NCBI RefSeq assembly: GCF_049650445.1
Contig: NZ_JBASAD010000033.1
Coordinates: forward strand, 62,001 to 126,000
Reading direction: 5' to 3'
Source of the DNA: Castellaniella sp049650445
Lineage (GTDB): Bacteria > Pseudomonadota > Gammaproteobacteria > Burkholderiales > Burkholderiaceae_B
DNA: 64,000 nt
The position numbers and the translations under genes are program-made. This document shows, in pieces, positions 19,082 through 28,170 of this stretch. A model generated the notes under the pieces. That model did no database searches. It was not told where the DNA came from and was given only the letters and a program-made list of their open reading frames with translations. How positions within the stretch are numbered: the stretch's first letter is position 1; every line of letters begins with the position of its first letter.

Positions 19082-20392
19082 ATGGCTTTTTCCTTGTTCC
19101 GCACGACCGCATTGGCCGCCCTGCTGAGCAGCGCCGGCCTGGCCCAGGCCGCGACTGACGTCACGTTCTGGCATTCCATGGAAGGCCCGCTGGGTGAGCG
19201 CGTCACCCAGCTCGCCAAGGATTTCAACGCCAGCCAGTCCGACTATGTCGTGCATGCCGTCTACAAGGGCAACTACGGCGAATCCATGAACGCGGGGATC
19301 GCCGCCTTCCGTGCGGGCAATGCCCCCGACATCCTGCAGGTCTTCGAGGTCGGCACGGCCACCATGATGTATGCCAAGGGCGCCATCAAGCCCGTCCAGG
19401 CGCTGTCCGAATCCGTCGGCGACCCCATCGATCCGTCCGCTTTCCTGGGCGCCGTGGCCGGCTACTACTCGTCCCCCGACGGCAAGCTGGTGTCCATGCC
19501 CTTCAACAGCTCCACACCGGTGCTGTACTACAACAAGGACGCCTTCAAAAAGGCCGGCCTGGACCCCGAACATCCGCCCAAGACCTGGCCCGAAGTCGCC
19601 GATGCGGCCAAGAAACTGCGCGCCGCCGGCATGGAATGCGGCTATTCCTCGGCCTGGCCGTCCTGGATTCTGCTGGAGAACTTCGCCGCCTGGCACAACG
19701 TGCCCTACGCCAGCCAGGACAACGGCTTCGGCGGCCTGGACGCGCGCCTGCAACTGGACAGCCCCCTGTTTCGCAAGCACCTGAGCTTCCTCACCGACAT
19801 GGCCAAGGCCGGCACCTTCACCTACGGCGGACGCGGCGACGCGGGCAACGCCCTGTTCACTTCGGGCAAATGCGGCATGTACACCGGCTCCAGCGGCATG
19901 CGCGCCTCCATCATCAAGACCGGCGGCTTCGCCTTCGGCACCAGCACCCTGCCCTACTATCCCGACGTGCAGGGGGCTCCCCAGAACTCCATCATCGGCG
20001 GCGCCTCGCTGTGGGTGTTCTCCGGCAAATCCGATACCGCCTACAAAGGCGTGGTGAAATTCTTCAAGTTCCTGGCCAGCCCCGAACAGGCCGCCGCCTG
20101 GCACCAGGGCACCGGCTACGTGCCGGTCACCAAGGCGGGCTATCAGGCCACCAAGGAATCCGGCTTCTACGACAAGAACCCGGGCACGGAAATCGCGGTC
20201 AAGCAGCTCGACGCCACCACCACCGCCAACTCCCGCGGCATCCGGCTGGGCTACCTGCCGCAGATTCGCGACATCGAGGACAGCACCATGGAACAGATCT
20301 TTGCCGGCCAGACCAGCCCCGAAGACGGCCTCAAGAAGATGAACACCGAAGGCAACGCCCTGCTCGAACGCTTCCAGAAGAGCGTCAAGTAG
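19082..20392 (+). CDS. ugpB: sn-Glycerol-3-phosphate binding protein UgpB
   Basis: A periplasmic binding protein (436 residues) of the extracellular solute-binding family 1. The signal peptide is residues 1-23 (ends AQA), and the mature start TDVTFWHSMEGPLGERV is typical of UgpB. So are YKGNYGESMNAGIAAFRAG, PFNSSTPVLYYNKDAF and TKESGFYDKNPGTEIAVKQL. ATG 19082 has an AGGAGACC ribosome site. It is first in ugpBAEC, with a possible Pho-type promoter upstream, and would capture G3P or glycerophosphodiesters as a phosphate and carbon source. Confidence 0.95.
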   Translation: MAFSLFRTTALAALLSSAGLAQAATDVTFWHSMEGPLGERVTQLAKDFNASQSDYVVHAVYKGNYGESMNAGIAAFRAGNAPDILQVFEVGTATMMYAKGAIKPVQALSESVGDPIDPSAFLGAVAGYYSSPDGKLVSMPFNSSTPVLYYNKDAFKKAGLDPEHPPKTWPEVADAAKKLRAAGMECGYSSAWPSWILLENFAAWHNVPYASQDNGFGGLDARLQLDSPLFRKHLSFLTDMAKAGTFTYGGRGDAGNALFTSGKCGMYTGSSGMRASIIKTGGFAFGTSTLPYYPDVQGAPQNSIIGGASLWVFSGKSDTAYKGVVKFFKFLASPEQAAAWHQGTGYVPVTKAGYQATKESGFYDKNPGTEIAVKQLDATTTANSRGIRLGYLPQIRDIEDSTMEQIFAGQTSPEDGLKKMNTEGNALLERFQKSVK

Positions 20393-20411
20393 ATCCGGGC
20401 GCGCCGCCCCC

Positions 20412-21293
20412 ATGGAGAAACGCGTCGTCTTCCGCCACCGCAGCCTGCCCTGGCTGCTGTTGGCGCCGCAACTGGCCATCACGCTGGTGTTTTTCTTCTG
20501 GCCGGCGGGCCAGGCCTTGTGGCAGTCCTTCCGCCTGGAAGACCCCTTCGGCCTGTCCTCGCAGTTTGCGGGTCTGGAGAACTTCGCGGACCTGTTCGCC
20601 AGCGCCGACTACCTGAGTTCATTTCGCACCACACTCGGGTTTTCGGCGCTGGTGGCGTTCGGCGGGCTGGCGATCTCGTTGCTGCTGGCCGTGATGGCCG
20701 ACCGCGTGGTGCGTGGCGCGGGCCTGTACAAAACCCTGCTGATCTGGCCCTACGCAGTCGCGGCGGCCGTGGCCGGGGTGCTGTGGCTGTTCCTGTTCTC
20801 GCCCTCGGTCGGCATCCTGGCAGTCTACATGGCGCAGATCGGCCTGGACTGGAACCCGCGTCTGGACGGCGACGACGCCCTGGCGCTGGTGGTCTTTGCC
20901 TCGATCTGGAAGCAGGTGTCCTACAACTTCCTGTTCTTCCTGGCCGGGCTGCAGTCCATCCCCCGCTCACTCATCGAAGCGGCCGCCATCGACGGCGCGG
21001 GTCCCGTCCGACGCTTTTGCAGCATCGTCTTTCCGCTGCTCTCGCCCACGACCTTTTTCCTGCTGGTGATCAATTTCATCTACGCCTTCTTCGATACCTT
21101 TGCCGTCATCGACGTGGTGACGCAAGGGGGACCGGGGCATGCCACCGACATCCTGGTCTACAAGGTGTACAACGCCGGCTTCAAGGGCCTGGACCTGGGC
21201 TCGTCCGCCGCCCAGTCGGTGATCCTGATGCTGATCGTGATCGGTCTGACGGCCTTGCAGTTCCGCTACGTCGACCGCAAGGTGAACTATTGA
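20412..21293 (+). CDS. ugpA: Glycerol-3-phosphate ABC transporter permease UgpA
   Basis: A 293-residue inner-membrane permease with six predicted helices. The EAA loop AAIDGAGPVRRFCSIVFPLLSPT (about residue 190) contacts UgpC. The start MEKRVVFRHRSLPWLLLAPQ and the stretch YAVAAAVAGVLWLFLFSPSVG are typical of UgpA. It lies 19 bases after ugpB and pairs with UgpE. Confidence 0.95.
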   Translation: MEKRVVFRHRSLPWLLLAPQLAITLVFFFWPAGQALWQSFRLEDPFGLSSQFAGLENFADLFASADYLSSFRTTLGFSALVAFGGLAISLLLAVMADRVVRGAGLYKTLLIWPYAVAAAVAGVLWLFLFSPSVGILAVYMAQIGLDWNPRLDGDDALALVVFASIWKQVSYNFLFFLAGLQSIPRSLIEAAAIDGAGPVRRFCSIVFPLLSPTTFFLLVINFIYAFFDTFAVIDVVTQGGPGHATDILVYKVYNAGFKGLDLGSSAAQSVILMLIVIGLTALQFRYVDRKVNY

Positions 21294-21326
21294 TGCGGGC
21301 CGTTCCCCACCTTCCCGGAGGCGCCC

Positions 21327-22169
21327 ATGGTTGAACGCCGACCGCTGCTGGACATCGTCTCGCACCTCACGCTGATCCTGGGTGTGGCGGTGATCGCCTT
21401 CCCGCTGTACGTGGCCTTCGTGGCCTCCACCCAGACGGCCCAGGAAGTCGCCCGGGCGCCCATGTCCCTGATTCCCGGCACCCACTTGCTGGAGAACTAC
21501 TGGGCCGTGCTCAAAGGCGGCGCGATCAACACCCCGCCGGTGGGCCGGATGCTGTGGATCAGCACCTTCATGGCCTTGGCGATCGCCATCGGCAAGATCG
21601 CCATTTCCATGCTATCGGCCTTCGCCGTGGTGTATTTCCGCTTCCCCCTGCGCATGCTGTGCTTCTGGATGATCTTCGTCACCCTGATGCTGCCGGTGGA
21701 AGTCCGCATCGCCCCCACCTACGCGGTCGTGGCCGATCTGGGCATGCTCAACAGCTACGCCGGCCTGACCCTGCCGCTGATCGCCTCGGCCACCGCCACC
21801 TTTCTGTTCCGGCAGTTTTTCCTGACCGTGCCGGACGAACTGGTCGAGGCCGCGCGCATCGACGGCGCAGGTCCCATGCGCTTCTTCAAGGACATCCTGC
21901 TGCCGCTGTCACGCACCAGCATCGCCGCCCTGTTCGTGATCCAGTTCATCTACGGCTGGAACCAGTATCTGTGGCCGCTCATCATCACCACGCACGAAAA
22001 CATGTACCCCGTGGTGGTCGGCATCCGCCGCATGATCGCCGGGGGCGACAGCGTCACCGAATGGAATCTGGTCATGGCCACGGCCATGCTGGCCATGCTG
22101 CCCCCCGCCGCCGTCGTCATCCTGATGCAGAAATGGTTCGTCAAGGGCCTGGTCGATTCAGAGAAATAG
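21327..22169 (+). CDS. ugpE: Glycerol-3-phosphate ABC transporter permease UgpE
   Basis: A 280-residue permease with six helices. The EAA loop EAARIDGAGPMRFFKDILLPLSRT is near residue 173. The opening MVERRPLLDIVSHLTLILGV and the C-terminal GWNQYLWPLIITTHENMYPVVVGIRRM are characteristic of UgpE. It starts 33 bases after ugpA with a GGAGG ribosome site (CCCGGAGGCGCCC) and precedes ugpC by 15 bases. Confidence 0.95.
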   Translation: MVERRPLLDIVSHLTLILGVAVIAFPLYVAFVASTQTAQEVARAPMSLIPGTHLLENYWAVLKGGAINTPPVGRMLWISTFMALAIAIGKIAISMLSAFAVVYFRFPLRMLCFWMIFVTLMLPVEVRIAPTYAVVADLGMLNSYAGLTLPLIASATATFLFRQFFLTVPDELVEAARIDGAGPMRFFKDILLPLSRTSIAALFVIQFIYGWNQYLWPLIITTHENMYPVVVGIRRMIAGGDSVTEWNLVMATAMLAMLPPAAVVILMQKWFVKGLVDSEK

Positions 22170-22184
22170 GAAACCGCATTCCCC

Positions 22185-23258
22185 ATGGCAACCCTCAGCT
22201 TTCGCGCCGTACGCAAAACCTACCCCGGCGATGTGGCCGTCATCCATGGCATCGACATGGACGTGCGCGACGGTGAATTCGTCGTCATCGTCGGGCCGTC
22301 GGGCTGCGGCAAATCGACCCTGATGCGCATGGTGGCAGGCCTGGAATCCATCACCGGCGGTGAAATCGCCATCGGCGGCCGTGTCGTCAACGACCTGGAG
22401 CCCGCCGAGCGCGACATCGCCATGGTGTTCCAGAACTACGCGCTCTATCCCCACATGAGCGTCTTCGACAATATGGCCTATGGCCTGAAGATCCGCCGCC
22501 TGGGCCGCGACGAGATCCGCCGCCGGGTCGAGGACGCCGCCCGCATCCTGGAGCTGGATCAACTGCTGGAGCGGCGGCCGCGCCAATTATCCGGCGGCCA
22601 GCGTCAGCGCGTCGCCATGGGCCGTGCCATCGTGCGCGAACCGGCCGTGTTCCTGTTCGACGAACCCCTGTCGAATCTGGACGCCAAGCTGCGCGTGCAG
22701 ATGCGCCTGGAAATCCAGAAACTGCACCAGCGTCTGGGTACGACCAGCCTGTACGTCACCCACGATCAGGTCGAGGCCATGACGCTGGCCCACCGCATGA
22801 TCGTCATGAACAAGGGCGTGCCCGAACAGATCGGCACGCCCGCCGAGGTCTTCGAGCGACCCGCCACCGTCTTCGTCGCCAGCTTCATCGGCTCGCCGCC
22901 CATGAATCTGCTGCGGGTGGATGTGGATGCGCAGGGCCGGGCTGTCGGCCCGGACGGTACCGCCTTGCCCCTGACAGCGCCCCCCGGCCCTGCTCGGGCC
23001 CTGATCCTGGGGCTGCGCCCGGAGCATCTGACGCTCGGCGCACCGGGCCTGCAGGCCCGGATCGAGATGGTCGAAATCCTGGGCTCCGAGCAACTGATCC
23101 ACGCCCGCTGGGGCGAACAGCCGCTGATCCTGCGCTGCACCGCGCCCGAAGCCGGGGAACGCCCGCTCGCCGCCGGCGACGAGATCACCTTGGGGCCGGA
23201 TGGCCGGCATCCGGCACACTGGTTCGAGGCCGACACGGGCAAACGCGTCCAGGGCTGA
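22185..23258 (+). CDS. ugpC: Glycerol-3-phosphate ABC transporter ATPase UgpC
   Basis: A 357-residue MalK-like ATPase. Walker A is GPSGCGKST (about 37-45), the Q-loop MVFQNYALYPHMSV follows, the signature is LSGGQRQRVAMGR near 135, and Walker B is VFLFDEPLSNLDAKLR near 153. A C-terminal TOBE regulatory domain starts near 240. In E. coli UgpC activity is inhibited by internal phosphate through this domain. It is last in the operon and ends at a strong bidirectional terminator. Confidence 0.95.
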   Translation: MATLSFRAVRKTYPGDVAVIHGIDMDVRDGEFVVIVGPSGCGKSTLMRMVAGLESITGGEIAIGGRVVNDLEPAERDIAMVFQNYALYPHMSVFDNMAYGLKIRRLGRDEIRRRVEDAARILELDQLLERRPRQLSGGQRQRVAMGRAIVREPAVFLFDEPLSNLDAKLRVQMRLEIQKLHQRLGTTSLYVTHDQVEAMTLAHRMIVMNKGVPEQIGTPAEVFERPATVFVASFIGSPPMNLLRVDVDAQGRAVGPDGTALPLTAPPGPARALILGLRPEHLTLGAPGLQARIEMVEILGSEQLIHARWGEQPLILRCTAPEAGERPLAAGDEITLGPDGRHPAHWFEADTGKRVQG

Positions 23259-23277
23259 GCCCGGTGGCAAAAAGAAA

Positions 23278-23309
23278 AACGGCGCAGCCCGGAAACGGGT
23301 TGCGCCGTT
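23278..23309. terminator. Bidirectional terminator between ugpC and the Liv-type binding protein gene
   Basis: A 14-bp stem (23278-23291 with 23296-23309, one G-T wobble) closed by a GAAA tetraloop. On the plus strand TTTTCC follows; on the minus strand TTTTTCTTTTTG follows. It serves both convergent genes. Confidence 0.92.
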
Positions 23310-23352
23310 TTCCATGTCGGGAGCCGCGCGGCCCCCGCATGGACGAGGCTTA

Positions 23353-24474
23353 TTACTTGAAGACGGTCTTGGAACCGTCCGCGTGCCAGGTGAAGACGTC
23401 GAACTTGAAGGACTTGAGGTCGCCCTGCTTGTTCCAGGCGATGTCGCCGATCGGGGTCTTGACCGAGTTGCTGTGCAGCCAGGCCGCGACCTTGGTCGGA
23501 TCGTCCTTGCCCACGCCCTTGATCCCGGCGGCGATGGCTTCGACGGCGGAATAGGCGGTGAGCTGGAAGGCGCCGCCCGGGTTGCGGTTCTTGTCCTTGA
23601 AGGCCTTGACCACGGACGCGTTGGCCGGGTCGGAGGTGAAGTCGGCCGGCAGGGTCACCAGCATGCCTTCGACGGCCGGGCCGGCGATGGCGTTGATGTC
23701 CGGGTTACCCACGCCTTCAGGACCCATGAACTTGGCCTGCAGGCCCTGTTCGGCACCCTGGCGCAGCAGCAGGCCCATTTCGGGGTGGTAGCCGCCGTAG
23801 TAGACGAAGTCGGCACCCGAGGACTTGAGCTTGGTGATCACGGCGGAGTAGTCGCTGTCGCCGGCGTTGATGCCTTCGAACAGGACGACCTTGATGCCGG
23901 CCTTTTCGAGATCGGCCTTGACGGCGGTGGCGATACCCTGGCCGTACGACTGCTTGTCGTGCAGCACGGCCACGGCCTTGGGCTTGACCTTCTGGGCGAT
24001 GAATTCCGCAGCGGCGGGACCTTGCTGGTCGTCACGGCCGATGGTGCGGAAGATCATGTCGTAGTTCTTGCCGTCGGTCACCAGAGGCGAGGTGGCGGAC
24101 GGGGAGATCATGACCACGCCTTCGTTGTTGTAGACGGGTGTCGCGGCAATGGTCGCGCCGGAGCACACGTGGCCCACGACGTAGTGGATTTTTTCGTTGA
24201 CGACGCGGTTGGCCACGACCGGACCCTGCTTGGGCTCGCAACCGTCGTCGATGACGACAGCTTCCAGCTTGTTGCCCAGCACGCCGCCACCGGCGTTGAT
24301 GGTTTCGATCGCCGTGTCCACGCCTTCCTTGACCATGTCTCCGTACTGGGTCAACGCCCCGGTGAAGGGCCCCGCGATGGCGATGCGGATGGTATCAGCA
24401 TGCGCCACGGAAGAAAGCATCATGCCGGCGGCCAGACCCAGTGCGGCTGCCATCGGCGTAAAGCGTACGTTCAT
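23353..24474 (-). CDS. Second Liv-type branched-chain amino acid binding protein
   Basis: A 373-residue periplasmic binding protein with a signal peptide (residues 1-26, ends AHA). The mature start DTIRIAIAGPFTGALTQYGD and the stretches DDGCEPKQGP, GHVCSGATIAATPVYN and IFRTIGRDDQQGPAA are closely similar to LivK at 16723-17841. A strong AGGAGG ribosome site stands 5 bases before ATG 24474. No permease or ATPase genes accompany it, so it probably delivers ligand to LivHMGF, as LivJ and LivK do in E. coli. Ligand preference is unknown. Confidence 0.92.
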   Translation of the reverse strand: MNVRFTPMAAALGLAAGMMLSSVAHADTIRIAIAGPFTGALTQYGDMVKEGVDTAIETINAGGGVLGNKLEAVVIDDGCEPKQGPVVANRVVNEKIHYVVGHVCSGATIAATPVYNNEGVVMISPSATSPLVTDGKNYDMIFRTIGRDDQQGPAAAEFIAQKVKPKAVAVLHDKQSYGQGIATAVKADLEKAGIKVVLFEGINAGDSDYSAVITKLKSSGADFVYYGGYHPEMGLLLRQGAEQGLQAKFMGPEGVGNPDINAIAGPAVEGMLVTLPADFTSDPANASVVKAFKDKNRNPGGAFQLTAYSAVEAIAAGIKGVGKDDPTKVAAWLHSNSVKTPIGDIAWNKQGDLKSFKFDVFTWHADGSKTVFK

Positions 24475-24588
24475 AAAACCTCCTGTGAAAGACCTTGAAA
24501 AGAATACACGAAACCCCTGTAAAACGCCCCTGGCGCCGCACGGGGGTTTTCCCGATATTGTCCTTGCACGCTGCGGCAAGATCGCGCC

Positions 24589-25545
24589 TCAGCCTGCCTC
24601 GGCAACCACCGGGACCGTATCCTCGAGCACGGTCACGCCCGGCATGCCGCAATGGCGCACGGCCTGGATCAGGGCCTCGATGGCCGCCTGGCGCGGAAAG
24701 CTCTTGCGCCAGACCAGCACCACGCGGCGATCGGGTGCCGGCGGCTTGAACGGCACGAAGCGCAGCAGGCGGCTCTCGGCTCCCTGCACCCCCAGGGCAC
24801 TGGCCGGCAAGACCGTGATGCCGATGCCTGCGGCCACCATGTGGCGGATGGTCTCGAGCGAGGACCCTTCGAAGGTGCGCTGGATGCCTTCGCTGGAGGC
24901 CGAGAAGCGCGACAGTTCGGGGCAGACTTCCAGGACCTGATCGCGGAAGCAATGGCCGGCGCCCAGCAGCAGCATGGTTTCTTCTTTCAGGCGGCCGGAA
25001 TCGATCTGCTTCTCTTGCGCCCAGGGATGGGTGTGCGGCAGCGCGACGTAAAAAGGCTCGTCATAAAGGGCGCACTGCGACAGGCCGGTGTCGGGCAGCG
25101 GCAGGGCGACGATGGCACAGTCGATTTCACCCTGGCGCAGCAGTTCCAGCAATCGCGCGGTGTAGTTTTCCTGAAGCAGCAGCGGCATCTGGGGAGTGCG
25201 ACGAATCTGCTCGGGCACCAGATAAGGCAGCAGGTACGGCCCCACGGTGTAGATCACGCCGACCCGCAGCGGGCCCTCCAGCGGATCGTGGCCCTGCCGG
25301 GCGATCTCGCGCAAATTGGCGCCCTCCTCCAGGACTTTCTGGGCCTGAGCGACGACACGCAAACCGATGGGGGTGATGCCGACCTCGGCGCCGCCGCGCT
25401 CGAACAGCACCACGCCCAGTTCTTCTTCAAGCTTGCGGATAGCCACCGACAGCGTGGGCTGGCTGACGAAACAGGCTTCCGCAGCCCGCCCGAAATGGCG
25501 TTCCCGCGCCACGGCGACGATGTATTTCAATTCGGTCAGCGTCAT
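24589..25545 (-). CDS. oxyR: Hydrogen peroxide sensor OxyR (LysR family)
   Basis: A 318-residue LysR-type regulator. The N-terminal winged helix (residues 1-60) contains FGRAAEACFVSQPTLSVAIR. The redox cysteines are Cys199 and Cys208 in GAGHCFRDQVLEVC, at the same numbers as in E. coli OxyR. Peroxide forms the disulfide and activates catalase and peroxiredoxin genes. The gene follows recG by 54 bases on the same strand, and a recG-oxyR linkage is known in betaproteobacteria. ATG 25545 is preferred to 25572, since the HTH begins directly after it. Confidence 0.95.
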   Translation of the reverse strand: MTLTELKYIVAVARERHFGRAAEACFVSQPTLSVAIRKLEEELGVVLFERGGAEVGITPIGLRVVAQAQKVLEEGANLREIARQGHDPLEGPLRVGVIYTVGPYLLPYLVPEQIRRTPQMPLLLQENYTARLLELLRQGEIDCAIVALPLPDTGLSQCALYDEPFYVALPHTHPWAQEKQIDSGRLKEETMLLLGAGHCFRDQVLEVCPELSRFSASSEGIQRTFEGSSLETIRHMVAAGIGITVLPASALGVQGAESRLLRFVPFKPPAPDRRVVLVWRKSFPRQAAIEALIQAVRHCGMPGVTVLEDTVPVVAEAG

Positions 25546-25599
25546 GAGGATTCCTCTCGAACCTGTTGGCACGATGCCAGACGATCGTGCCGGATTTCA

Positions 25600-27666
25600 T
25601 CAACTGCGTAGATATTGGTCGGCGCCTGCCATCCAGCGTTGCCGGTGGGCGCGGGCGTGCTCGGGGAAATCGGCCGACAGCCGGGCGGCGGCCTCGCGGG
25701 CCTGCTCCAGCAGGTCCTCATCGGATTCCAGGTCGGCGAAACGCAGCAGGGCCTGGCCCGACTGGCGCAAGCCCAGCAACTCGCCGGGCCCGCGCTGGGC
25801 CAGGTCGCGTCGCGCGATCTCGAAGCCGTCGGTGGTCTCGTACATGGCGCGCAGGCGCTCCCGGGCGATGGCCGACAGCGGCGGCTGGTACAGCAGGACG
25901 CAGGTGGCTTCGCCGCCGCCCCGCCCGACCCGGCCGCGCAACTGATGCAACTGCGCCAGACCGAAGCGCTCGGCGTGCTCGATCACCATCAGACCCGCAT
26001 TGGGTACGTCCACACCGACCTCGATGACGGTGGTGGCGACCAACAGATCGATCTCTCCAGCGCGAAAGGCATCCATGATCTCGGATTTGTCCCGCGCGGG
26101 CAGGCGGCCGTGCATCAGGCCGATGCGCAGGTCCGGCAGGGCCGCGCACAGCAGTTCATAGGTATCGACCGCCGTCTGCAATTGCAGGGCTTCGCTTTCC
26201 TCGACCAGGGGGCAGACCCAATAGGCCTGGCGGCCGGCGCGCACGACCTCGCCCACGCGGACCAGGACCTCGTCGCGGCGCCGGTCGTCGAACAAGCGCG
26301 TGCGCACCGGCACGCGGCCCGGCGGCAGTTCGTCCAGCACCGAAACGTCCATATCGGCAAAGAAAGCCATCGCCAGGGTTCTCGGGATGGGCGTGGCGCT
26401 CATGCTGAGCTGATGCGGGCGATACCTGGCCTGGTCACCCTTGCGGTTCAGTGCCAGGCGTTGCCCCACGCCGAAACGATGCTGCTCATCGCTGATCACC
26501 AGGCCCAGCGACTCGAACTCCACCTTGTCCTGGATCAGGGCCTGGGTACCGATCGCCAGCCGGGCCTCGCCAGAGGCCATCGCGCTCAAGGCCTTGCGGC
26601 GTTCGGCGGCCGGCAGGCCGCCCGTCAGCCAGACGGGCACGACGCCCAGCGGCGTCAGCCATTCGGACAGTTTGCGCCAGAGCTGTTCGGCCAGGATTTC
26701 CGTGGGCGCCATCACGGCGACCTGAGCGCCGGCCTCGATCGCCTGAGCGGCCGCCAGGGCGGCCACCAGGGTCTTGCCACTGCCTACATCGCCTTGCAGC
26801 AGGCGATGCATGGGGTGTGTCCGCGCCAGATCCGCACCAATCTGCGCCACGGCGCGGGACTGGGCGCCGGTCGGTGCAAACGGCAGGCCGGCCAGCAGGC
26901 GGCCCGTCAAACGGCCGTCTCCCCGCAGGCTGTGCGCGGCCTGGGCGCGGCGCGCGGCGCGGGCGTCGGCCAAGGCAAGCTGCTGCGCCAGCAGTTCGTC
27001 GAATTTGATGCGCCGCCAGGCGGGATGGCTGTGCGCGGCCAGTGATTCCAGGGAAATGTCCGGCCCCGGGTGATGCAGCAAGCGCAGGGACGGCGCGAAA
27101 TCGGCCAACTGGTAGGTCTCGCGCACGGCGGCCGGCAGCGTGTCGTCCAGGACGGCCTCGTCCAAAGCGCGCGCGATGGCTTTGCGCAAAGCGGCCTGCG
27201 GCAGGCCCTGGGTCGTGGGATAGACCGGCGTCAAGGTGTCGGGCAGCGGCGTGCCTGGCTCCGTCACCAGCGGGTGCACGATCTCCAGCCCGTGAAAGCC
27301 CGCGCGAACCTCACCCCGCGCCCGAATCCGCCGTCCGGCGTGCAGACGTCCCTGCTGACCTGGATAGACGTGCAGCCAGCGCAGACCCAGGCGACCGGAA
27401 TCGTCGGCCAGCGTGGCCTGCAGGGTCCGCCGGGGACCGAAGCGGATTTCGCTGTCGACGATCTCGCCCTCGAACAGGGCGTGGACGCCTGGCTGCGCGT
27501 CGCCGATCGACGTGATGCGGGTCTCGTCTTCGTAACGCAGCGGCAGATGGGTGGCAAAGTCGGCGGGGGTGCGCAGCCCCAGTCGCTCGAACAGTCGAGC
27601 CTGGGACACCCCCGCCGTCTTGCGGGCGCCGGGCACGGCCCGGCGCGGCTTTTCAGCCGAATTCAC
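25600..27666 (-). CDS. recG: ATP-dependent DNA helicase RecG
   Basis: A 688-residue superfamily 2 helicase that remodels stalled forks and branched DNA. The N-terminal wedge/OB domain covers about 1-230. Helicase motif I is LQGDVGSGKTLVAAL (near 293), motif II is DEQHRFGV (near 393), and motif III is SMSATPIPRTLA. The C-lobe has LMHGRLPARDKSEIM, VATTVIEVGVDVPNA and QLRGRVGRGG. The length is normal (E. coli 693). It is probably cotranscribed with oxyR downstream. Confidence 0.96.
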   Translation of the reverse strand: MNSAEKPRRAVPGARKTAGVSQARLFERLGLRTPADFATHLPLRYEDETRITSIGDAQPGVHALFEGEIVDSEIRFGPRRTLQATLADDSGRLGLRWLHVYPGQQGRLHAGRRIRARGEVRAGFHGLEIVHPLVTEPGTPLPDTLTPVYPTTQGLPQAALRKAIARALDEAVLDDTLPAAVRETYQLADFAPSLRLLHHPGPDISLESLAAHSHPAWRRIKFDELLAQQLALADARAARRAQAAHSLRGDGRLTGRLLAGLPFAPTGAQSRAVAQIGADLARTHPMHRLLQGDVGSGKTLVAALAAAQAIEAGAQVAVMAPTEILAEQLWRKLSEWLTPLGVVPVWLTGGLPAAERRKALSAMASGEARLAIGTQALIQDKVEFESLGLVISDEQHRFGVGQRLALNRKGDQARYRPHQLSMSATPIPRTLAMAFFADMDVSVLDELPPGRVPVRTRLFDDRRRDEVLVRVGEVVRAGRQAYWVCPLVEESEALQLQTAVDTYELLCAALPDLRIGLMHGRLPARDKSEIMDAFRAGEIDLLVATTVIEVGVDVPNAGLMVIEHAERFGLAQLHQLRGRVGRGGGEATCVLLYQPPLSAIARERLRAMYETTDGFEIARRDLAQRGPGELLGLRQSGQALLRFADLESDEDLLEQAREAAARLSADFPEHARAHRQRWMAGADQYLRS

Positions 27667-27696
27667 GGCGCGCGGTCCGGCAAGCGGTGGCGCGGA

Positions 27697-28083
27697 TCAG
27701 AGCGCCAGAATGGCTTCGACTTCGAACTGGGCGCCCTTGGGCAGACTGGCGACACCCAGGGTCGAACGCGCCGGGTAAGGCTGGGGGATGATTTCCGCCA
27801 TGATCGCGTTGGCGCTGGCGAACTTGCTGAGGTCCGTCAGGAACAGGGTGAGCTTGACGATGTTGTCCAGCGTGCCGCCGGCCGCCTCGATGACGGCCTG
27901 CATATTGGCGAAGGACTGGCGGACCTGGCCTTCGAAGTTTTCCGACACCAGTTCGCCCGTGCCGGGTTCCAGCCCGATCTGGCCTGACAGAAAGACCAGC
28001 TTGCCGGCGGGCACGCTGACTGCCTGGGAGTACGGGCCGACAGCGGCCGGGGCGGCATCGGTGTGGATGATTGCCTTGCTCAT
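27697..28083 (-). CDS. ridA: RidA/YjgF family enamine-imine deaminase
   Basis: A 128-residue RidA protein that hydrolyses reactive 2-aminoacrylate/imines made by PLP enzymes. The family opening HTDAAPAAVGPYSQAV, the LVFLSGQIGLEPGTGELV segment, the catalytic arginine in PYPARSTLGVASLPKGAQFEVEAIL near residue 105, and the terminal glutamate region are present. It lies 30 bases upstream of recG on the same strand. Confidence 0.94.
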   Translation of the reverse strand: MSKAIIHTDAAPAAVGPYSQAVSVPAGKLVFLSGQIGLEPGTGELVSENFEGQVRQSFANMQAVIEAAGGTLDNIVKLTLFLTDLSKFASANAIMAEIIPQPYPARSTLGVASLPKGAQFEVEAILAL

Positions 28084-28170
28084 GGTGGAAGACTCGATGG
28101 TGGTTAAAAGACTATCAGAGTGTACCGACCAATAGCAAAAAATAAAAGCCGCGTCGCGCCACCGCCGCTG

